Source: Cladorhizidae sp. MBARI D1340-BT2
Lineage: Eukaryota; Porifera; Demospongiae; Poecilosclerida; Cladorhizidae
Reading direction: 5' to 3'
DNA length: 64,000 nt
Assembly (NCBI GenBank): GCA_028752905.1
Contig: JAQNBH010000002.1
Location: 36,052,075-36,116,074, forward strand
Every line of letters starts with the position of its first letter. Positions within the stretch are counted from its first letter, which is position 1. Below the pieces are notes generated by a model. It was not told where the DNA came from. It searched no databases and saw only the letters and a program-made list of their open reading frames with translations. Shown here one piece after another: positions 57,465 to 64,000 of this stretch. The position numbers were made by a program, and so were the translations under genes.

Positions 57465-57790
57465 ACTGGCAGAAGAGAAAGTATTTGGCTTACCACTCCT
57501 CCATCGAGGAGTATGGCTTCTCATTACACAAGGGAGCATTCCGTGATGCATTTGCCCTGAGTTAGGATTGACCTCCATCCAGTGTACCATCATTCTGTGT
57601 CAGTGGAGACATTCCATGCTGCGCCCAAGAGGAGGCTTCCCCTCAATACGACATAATGCTAATTTGTTTTGGTGTGCAATAATGTTTGTTTTGAGCCGGA
57701 CTTACAGCCGCTTACTGGTAAACAGATGAAGAATGCCACAGCCAATGTAGAGGATGACTTACGGCAGTTACAAAAAATTTAGGGTGGGGG
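57465..57790 (+). pseudogene. Reverse transcriptase C-terminal relic
   Basis: Plus reading EYGFSLHKGAFRDAFAL, stops, then PPSSVPSFCVSGD and a degraded GGFPSIRHN-like block. This resembles the Cys/His-containing end of a common invertebrate RT family (R.G..P..CxCG...H.LxC..GG..xxRHN). Stops and shifts throughout. Confidence 0.5.
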
Positions 57791-58289
57791 AATATATTTC
57801 TTGATGTTCGTGTTTTTACCACATGCTCGATCCATCAGAAGCACGGCCATCTCTACCTGTTATATATAGAACACATTAAAAAACCAAGAAAAGGGCTTAC
57901 GTACAGCGAGTAAGGGAGGTAGAGCATGCTTCATTAACCACATTAGTCCTCTCTGCAAAATGTGGAATGGCAGCGAAGCTACCCACTTTTATAAATGTTT
58001 ATCTTCTCGCCTGGCAACAAAATGGGGCCATTCTTATAGTACACCATGTGGCTTTGTGTAGATTAAAATTCTCTTCGTTCACATTAGAGGATCATGTTCC
58101 AGCTGCACTAGCCACTGCAAATCAGTTCCCCTAATCAATTTGGTTGGTACAGAATTGCATTTGTCACCTGCTAATATTGAAATCTCATGACAGTTATAAT
58201 GGCATTCATGGATTATTTATCTGTGTAATTTATTCTATGCATATACATCATAATTGATAGTATGCGGCTGCTATAGTACCAATTATATT
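57791..58289. other. Unassigned sequence
   Basis: No coding or repeat feature that I can support. Confidence 0.45.
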
Positions 58290-58950
58290 TGATACACAGC
58301 TTAAAAGTAGTTGCTCGAGGATAGATTTCTCTTCTTAGATGTTGTTACAAGCATCCATTGACATAGTGACGATACACAGGCAACTAGGCTTACATGGAGT
58401 GCTCTGAATTCTTTCTCCAGGATAATTTTATTTGCTGTAAGTTTTGTTGCGTGCAAAGAGAGATTTAGTGATGCTACCATGGCATCTATGCAAACCTGGA
58501 ATTAGTCTGAAATTTATCGTAGTCAGTCGAAAATTGATTTCTTTGCTGTAAGTTTTATTACAGGCATAGAGTAAAAGAGTAATGCCACACCGGCCCATAA
58601 TGCAAGGTGGGTCCAAAGATGGTTTCATAACTTTGTGGTTCTACCATCAGATAGCGTACTGCACTGGCTACATTTATCAGGACTATAGCATGAATAATAT
58701 GTGTAAAGATATTGTACTTTAAATGATAAACTATGGTTTTCTGACCTTGTCTCTCCATGCTTAACTGAAATTGCTATGATTCTCTTTACTGTTGGAAAAG
58801 ATGTAGTAGCTGTATTTTTTTATACAGGAATATGGTAACAAAGTGGTGGTATATGTGCTTACATGGAATTTCCTTATATTTTTTCACTCTGGAAAAAGTA
58901 CTTGCTCAAAGATAGATTTCTTTACTGTAAATTTTGTTGCAAGGTAAGGG
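58290..58950. repeat. Dispersed ~125-bp repeat, about 4 diverged units
   Basis: Units share gatagatttctttgctgtaa gttttgttgcaggcatagag and a preceding ctctgaattctttctc. Related units lie at 49.98-50.12 and 52.59-52.87 kb. Confidence 0.7.
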
Positions 58951-58964
58951 GAAAGGAGGACAAA

Positions 58965-59056
58965 ACCATAAAGTAAAGTGTTAGAAAAAGCTTGTGGTTA
59001 CCACTTTATAGCTCCATAGATTCTGTGGTACGGGACTTGATATATGTACTCTATAC
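58965..59056. repeat. Fold-back family copy, split by a hAT insertion
   Basis: Core cttgtggttaccactttata gctccatagattctg and gacttgatatatgtact. It continues at 59875-59960 (cttgatcatgt...gccacctaatgaaacaag), so it predates the hAT insertion. Confidence 0.7.
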
Positions 59057-59866
59057 CAGCGGTCCCCAACCCCCGGGCCGCGGCCCGGTACCGGTCCGTG
59101 GTTCTGTTGGTACCGGGCCGCACATCCTCCAATTGTGGGAGGAGCTTAGGGCTGTGACATCACGGATATTACACGCCAAAACCCCCTAGCTACGAAAATG
59201 AGCAAAAAACAAACGTCTTTCGAAGGTTTCTTTGCGCGGGGCAAAAGAGATAGAGAGAAAACAGAAGAAGAGCCTACGATTTTAAAGAAAAAGAAAGCTG
59301 CATTTACCAGACAATACCAGGAGACCTACTTAAAATATGGATTTATTTCAACAGGTTGTTCAGATTCACCAAGCCCGCTTTGCATAATATGCGGCAACTG
59401 GCTCTCGAACGAGGCAATGAAACCTTCAAAACTACTTCGCCACCTGGAGACCAAACATTCTGCCTTAAAAGACAAGCCTTTGGAGTATTTTGAAAGAAAA
59501 AAACGTGAACACAAAGGGCAGAAGCAGTTAATGAGGGCTGCGACATCAACAAATTTGAGTGCATTGAGAGTGTCATTCTTGGTGGCTAACCGTATTGCTA
59601 AGACTAAAAAGCCATTCACTATTGGTGAAGAATTGATCCTCCCCTCCACTATAGACATTTGCCGTGAAATTCTTGGAGAAACTGGTTTATCTTATGCTGA
59701 ATGATTTACGTTTATTACTACATTTAGAATAAATCAGTTTTTATACCGGTCGCGTCATTTTATTCTGTTGTAGGCCTATTTATCCCTCACATCTTGGAGG
59801 CTGGTCCGTGAAAATATTGTCGGAGATTCAACCGGTCCGTGGTACCAAAAAGGTTGGGGTTCACTG
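59057..59866 (+). mobile_element. 810-bp hAT element with perfect 8-bp target duplication
   Basis: Ends CAGCGGTCCCCAACC and GGTTGGGGTTCACTG are inverted. CTCTATAC flanks both sides (59049-59056, 59867-59874), exactly the 8-bp duplication made by hAT transposases. CCGGTCCGTGGT occurs near both ends as a sub-terminal repeat. It carries one intact short ORF but not a full transposase, so it is non-autonomous. The perfect duplication argues for recent insertion. Confidence 0.95.
59198..59704 (+). CDS. BED-finger protein, N-terminal third of a hAT (ZBED5-like) transposase
   Basis: Intact 168-residue ORF: MSKKQTSFEGFFARGKR, a Lys-rich stretch, then a BED-type zinc finger (LCIICGNWLSNEAMKPSKLL RHLETKH: Cys-x2-Cys, His-x4-His), then FERKKREHKGQK and SFLVANRIAKTKKPFTIGEE. 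This matches the start of ZBED5/GTF2IRD2-type hAT proteins. It ends with a clean stop after GLSYAE, where full proteins run on for several hundred residues. The RNase H-like core is gone. The product could bind element ends without cutting. Confidence 0.88.
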   Translation: MSKKQTSFEGFFARGKRDREKTEEEPTILKKKKAAFTRQYQETYLKYGFISTGCSDSPSPLCIICGNWLSNEAMKPSKLLRHLETKHSALKDKPLEYFERKKREHKGQKQLMRAATSTNLSALRVSFLVANRIAKTKKPFTIGEELILPSTIDICREILGETGLSYAE

Positions 59867-60118
59867 CTCTATACAACAACGACCTAAAACTTGATCATGT
59901 ACTCAAGTTTTGCCACCTAATGAAACAAGTCAGAGTCGTGCTTCCTCTAGCCTTACGACTGACAATCCAGGTCCACAAAAACTTTGACAGAGGTAAATTA
60001 GAGCTGATGGTCCATATCTACAGTTGTTGATGAGGCCCCGCTCACCAGGACAGAGATACTCAAACTCTACGGTTTCTGAAATCAATCCAAGGATGGACTG
60101 GCTTCTCACTGGGAACAG

Positions 60119-60367
60119 GTTACCTGTGACTTAGATAGAGAGGAATTAGAAGCCATGCTACACGATATCCGAGTAATTGGTATAACAAGATCTATGAATC
60201 TTACAATCCTCCACATTCCAAAATCACAAGGAGGTTGCAATGTCCCAGCCATCTCTACAGGAAACTGGAAGTTTCCAAGCAGTGCCCACTTCTCACCTTC
60301 ACCCATTCCACAGTTAGACATCCCACAGGGAAAAATCTGGGATCTGAGATGGCAGCCATTGGTTTAA
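60119..60367 (+). CDS. Candidate terminal exon, unknown protein
   Basis: After tgggaacag, 82 codons in phase 0: VTCDLDREELEAMLHDIRVI, SMNLTILHIPKSQGGCN, TGNWKFPSSAHFSPSPIPQL, IPQGKIWDLRWQPLV, stop. Coding-like composition. No family is recognised and no upstream exon is found. Confidence 0.35.
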   Translation, partial: VTCDLDREELEAMLHDIRVIGITRSMNLTILHIPKSQGGCNVPAISTGNWKFPSSAHFSPSPIPQLDIPQGKIWDLRWQPLV

Positions 60368-60424
60368 GCTGCAATAGAGGTGCAAAAATGAAAGATCCAT
60401 CTGGAATAGAAGAGCGCTCTCTGG

Positions 60425-60645
60425 TTGTTAGGAGTTAGAACAGTGATCTCCACGGTTGCTGGGAATAGAATAGCATTCTCCAAGGCTGCTTGGATTAGAT
60501 GAGCACTCTCCATGGTTGCTAGGAATAGGAGAGCACTCTCCATGGTTGCTGGGAATAGGAGAGCATTCTTCATGGTTGCTAGGGATAGAAGAGCAATCTC
60601 CATGGTTGCAAGGGATAGAAGAGCAATCTCCATGGTTGCTAGACA
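60425..60645. repeat. 30-bp minisatellite, about 7 units
   Basis: Unit agagcactctccatggttgc tgggaatagg, degenerate. Minus-strand frames are repeat artefacts. Confidence 0.9.
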
Positions 60646-61460
60646 TATATAGAAAGTATTCTATAGCTATATAATAGTTTTCGATCCAGAAATTTTGGCT
60701 AGAGTAACTACATGTAGTATATTCCTATAGTGACTCTATGACTACTGGTAAAAAAAATTGCAATCTCCAGACCCCACCTCCATCCATGCAGATAATTTTA
60801 CTAAAAAGTATTGTTTATACTCTGTGCTTTCAAATTACATATCTATAGGAACATCGTCTTTGAAGATAAACCTAACAACATCAAGGTCACTCAAAAACTG
60901 TACAACTCCCTAGTGTTCTCCCCAGGAATTTCTGAAGGGATATATATTATGGTTGTCAACCATATAATTTTAGTAGTAACCTTAACCACAGCCCATTTTA
61001 ATTGGTCTTAATAAGTTCAACAGTAATCCTTGGGTCAGGATTCATATATACAAAAGCTGAACTTCTGTTTTTGTTAATCCGCCATGTTATGCATTGTTAT
61101 GGTGGAGGGGAAAGAGATTCAAGATTCTGAGCTTCCCTCCTGCACACGATTCTCCATGACATTTCAAGGATATCTTGATGAGCACTCAAATGCATGGAGA
61201 CCAGTGATCTCCAAACACACACACACATAATCTGTCTGTTCATCACACAGAGAGACATGTAGTTAACATTAAGGCTATTGGTGATTTTAGCTGGTGTGGA
61301 GGCCAGTGGTCTCTAAACACACACACAATCTTCAGTGGAGATGTCTGTTAGAGTCTCCAACCACAAGAGACCTAACATATACCAACCTTGGTAATTCGCT
61401 GCCACCAGAGTCTCTCCCTAGCTAAACCTCAAGCTTGACAAAAGAGTTTTAGATCTTAAG
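60646..61460. other. Unassigned, with one possible exon
   Basis: At 60850-61011 (+) a frame after ctatag reads NIVFEDKPNNIKVTQKLYNS LVFSPGISEG, which looks coding but has no partner. CA runs lie at about 61217-61228 and 61318-61327. Otherwise unremarkable. Confidence 0.35.
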
Positions 61461-61464
61461 TAGT

Positions 61465-62064
61465 TTATATTAAAACAACAGTCGAATAGCAATATCGGAT
61501 GAGACTGACTAAGTCTGGACTGCAGTGGGTGGTAAAGTTATAGGGTTGCAGCAGTAATGCCCACTGTGTTGATCTGCCATTGAGTTGAGTTGCAGAGTGG
61601 AGATGTGTTAAAGCCTTGTGGTCGGTTTCAACAGTGAAGGGCTTCCCCACCAGGTAAACACCAAAGTGTTGGATGCTTTGTATGATGGCCAAACATTCGA
61701 TCTCTGTTGCAGAGTACCTTGTCTGTGCTGGACGCAGCTTCCTGGAGTAGAACCCCACTGGTAATTCTTCACCTACTCTCACCACACTCAGAGCACCAGC
61801 AATCCCCTTAGTGGATGCGTCTCTCTGTAAGATAAATATGTCTGTTGGAGTGTGGATGGTAATGGAAGACACTCGGGAAAGGGTATGGCATAGATAATAA
61901 AATTCATCATTCATAGCAGTAGACCAACATGCAAACATTAGCTGCACTCTTCTGCGTCGCATTGTGGGCGTAATTAAGGATAAATTTCCTATAGTATCCT
62001 GTAGTACCTAGGAAGGATTGTACGTCCTTTTGGGTTATAGGTCTGTCAGAAATACAGCTACATC
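61465..62064 (-). pseudogene. Ty3/gypsy pol: connection and RNase H relic
   Basis: Minus reading RPITQKDVQSFLGTTGYYRK F (connection after the RT), a frameshift, then DIFILQRDASTKGIAGALSV, LPVGFYSRKLRPAQTRYSAT EIECLA, FTVETDHKALTHLHS, QPYNFTTH. DAS, E-E and TDHKAL are RNase H landmarks of gypsy-type elements. It is cut from its RT by about 600 bp of unrelated sequence. Relic, not functional. Confidence 0.85.
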
Positions 62065-62680
62065 TGACAGATATTGTTAACAACTCACCTGATGAACAGG
62101 AGAAGCCTGTGAGGAACATAACCACTAACAAAGAAACCGCAACGGTTAATGAGATGAGTAAGCCAGTGAAAGCAACTCATGTAGAATCAACCCATTTCGA
62201 AACGACCCGTTTCGAACCACCCCATTTGATGGATTCGGTGGAGCAATCTGATTGGCTGGACTCCGAGTGAAAGGGCCTGGATATTACCTCAGAGAAGAGA
62301 GAAAAGAGTCAGTCGGAGAAAGAACAAAGAGAGGGAATAGTGACAGAGAGCCGGCAACCTATCAAATAGTGCCAATCGAGAACTTAGAGCCTTATTAACT
62401 GAACATCTAGTAGAGAGACTAGATAGAGTGTAATAATGTGCTTACTTGGTATTGATCTTGTACTGATATAGTTAAATTGTTGACTTGTTCTATTGTATTG
62501 TATTCACTTGATTGTTAGATATACCCATAACCGGAGCTAAGAAGGGGGCGTTAGCACTTTGCTGAGCATTTGTTTGGTCAGTTTATGGAGATTATGATCT
62601 GGCGTCGCGGGAATTTGTTCTATCAGATCAGTGCAAGCTGATATCATGAGTATCAGTGTTGTAGATTGTAGAAGTGTAAT
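62065..62680. mobile_element. Insertion of about 615 bp inside the gypsy relic
   Basis: Separates the end of the RT (minus, VEAIRN) from the connection domain (RPITQKDVQ), which are adjacent in intact elements. It holds gagaagagagaaaagagtc-type purine runs and ctaagaagggggcgtta, which recall a solo LTR. I could not find matching ends or a target duplication, so the nature of the insert is uncertain. Confidence 0.5.
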
Positions 62681-63085
62681 TCGCCGACAAGGTCTCACAT
62701 TGTTTCTGATTGCTTCCACCCTGTGATCCGGTATTGACACATTGCCTCTTCCCATGATGTGTCCCAGAAAGGTATGGGATGCTGACCCACACTGGTATTT
62801 CGCCAGCTTGGCAGTAAATCCAACCTTCCGTAGTCTGTTTAGCACATATTTGATGTGTGCCACGTGGTCTTGCCAGGTCTGACTAAATATGATAATATCA
62901 TCCATATATGCACCAATAAAACATTGGAAGTCATCTAGGACTGTGTCCACCATCCTTTGGAAAGATGCCGGGGCATTCCTCAATGCAAAGGGCATCATAG
63001 TAAAATGGAATTTTTCCCATGGCGTGCAAAATCTGTCTTTTCCTGATCTGCTTGGGCCAGGGGAATTTGGTAAAAACGTTTTCCT
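62681..63085 (-). pseudogene. Ty3/gypsy reverse transcriptase relic
   Basis: Minus reading KDRFCTPWEKFHFTMMPFAL RNAPASFQRM, AYMDDIIIFSQTWQDHVAHI, VLNRLRKVGF and HTFLGHIMGRGNVSIPDHRV. The TPW...MPFAL..AP and YMDD motifs identify a gypsy-type RT. Upstream (5') parts of pol and gag are absent and a frameshift lies near 63000. Confidence 0.88.
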
Positions 63086-63209
63086 GATGAAAATTTGAAG
63101 TTGATAATTTATTTAATTGTTCTGTTGAGCCTTGATATAGGCCATCACTAAGTACATACAAACAATAAATGACAATGACTACTTAGAAAGCAACAACAGG
63201 AATTAACTA

Positions 63210-63690
63210 TTTTATTGATTATTACAGCAAAATAATGAATTAGAAAGAGTTTGTTTGGGGATGACAGGTAATAGGGTTGAGGGGGAGGGGGGTGGTATAT
63301 ATGTGCCAAAGACATAGGACCCTAGGTGCCAAACATTTAAGTATTTACTCTTCTCCCACCATTTGAGCACAATGTCCATTACAATTCTGTCTACCCTGTC
63401 CAACACCTCTTCCTTCACCCCTGCTACTGATCTACCCAACATTAGGTCTCCCTTCTTCATCTTCATTTCTCCATTCTATCACCCACTCTTCAGACCCTTG
63501 AATGCCATCAACCAGATCCAATAATCTTTCTCGATCACCAAAAACTTCACACATATACCAAGAAATGCACAACATCTTCTACAACACCTTCATCACATAG
63601 TCAATTAATGAGAAGGTTAATGTAAACCCAACATAAATCTAGAAGATCTTTCCAATTCATGTAGCTTTGACTGATGTAGGCTTCCTCTCT
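63210..63690 (-). pseudogene. LINE 3' end, third copy, minus strand
   Basis: Minus reading GVVEDVVHFLV (63600-63560), then KKGDLMLGRSVAGVKEEVLD, VMDIVLKWWEKSKYLN. This parallels GAGEDVEHFLVTC and LLLGKDVEGVSDAV...VGKWWQRRKELL in the + copy at 47.7-49.0 kb. Frameshifted. Confidence 0.72.
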
Positions 63691-64000
63691 ATTACAATGT
63701 AAAACTTTGGCAGCAAATTATTTTGTCTTCCTGAGAACAGTAGCACAAAATCTTGGGTCTCTCGATAATCCAAGCACAACATCCATGCATGTTTGAAGCT
63801 TCTTTTGTCTCCCTTGCTACCAAAAGATCTGAATGCAAAGGCTGGTAAGGGTCAGAGATAATCTCTTGCGATATAGGTACTAGCCTTTATAATTGACTGC
63901 AAGCTAGTCTTCCAAGCAGAGGAATTTTACTTGCCTCTATATATTTATTGTGGCGACAACGTACGCAGAGCGGGTTTTACCGGCTAAGCGGGGGCTGAAA
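63691..64000. other. Unassigned end of window
   Basis: No feature that I can support in the last 310 bases. Confidence 0.4.

Overview
This is a eukaryotic, almost certainly invertebrate metazoan, scaffold. Genes are split by GT-AG introns, one of them only about 67 bp. There is a metazoan-type protein tyrosine phosphatase, a TMEM45/DUF716 membrane protein and an Ig-domain protein. DNA transposons (piggyBac, PIF/Harbinger, two hAT types) and non-LTR/LTR retroelements are mixed with very long minisatellites. A demosponge is my best guess from the overall look, but nothing in the window proves the taxon. A run of 100 Ns (42119-42218) is a scaffold gap. Minisatellites make up over a quarter of the window.

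Layout. 1-20.2 kb: five phase-compatible exons (3961-4046, 6025-6180, 10698-10755, 18805-18976, 20013-20169) look like one + strand gene for a Cys-rich, single-pass membrane protein of unknown function. Its introns hold 33-bp, 33-bp, 38-bp, 25-bp, 50-bp and 38-bp arrays. A broken piggyBac element (6621-9130) sits inside the first 38-bp array, and a broken PIF/Harbinger element (15856-17818) sits inside the second.

23.0-25.5 kb: a + strand gene with an intracellular-type Ig domain and a Ser/Pro-rich tail (three exons). 28.0-46.4 kb: a + strand protein tyrosine phosphatase. Six exons are found (27988-28079, 28772-28859, 37079-37155, 43327-43511, 43737-43872, 46293-46355). About 70 catalytic-domain residues are missing and may lie in the gap. 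Its introns hold 54-, 24/25-, 62-, 39-, 32- and 45-bp arrays. They also hold an intact minus-strand hAT transposase (39014-41200) and a 772-bp near-perfect palindrome.

46.4-64 kb: a retroelement graveyard. It contains R2-type (restriction-like endonuclease) LINE fragments, three tails of a second LINE family, a Ty3/gypsy pol relic and a possible Penelope-like scrap. It also contains the intact minus-strand TMEM45-like gene (55756-56643) with a decayed partial copy at 49.7-50.0 kb, and an 810-bp hAT insertion with a perfect 8-bp target duplication.

The host genes show no evidence of acting in one pathway. The clearest shared property is that minisatellites occupy most introns, several of them touching splice sites. 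The most notable protein-level points are a phosphatase with an intact HCSAGVGRTG loop but Glu in place of both the WPD Asp and the first Q-loop Gln, and an Ig domain lacking its second cysteine.
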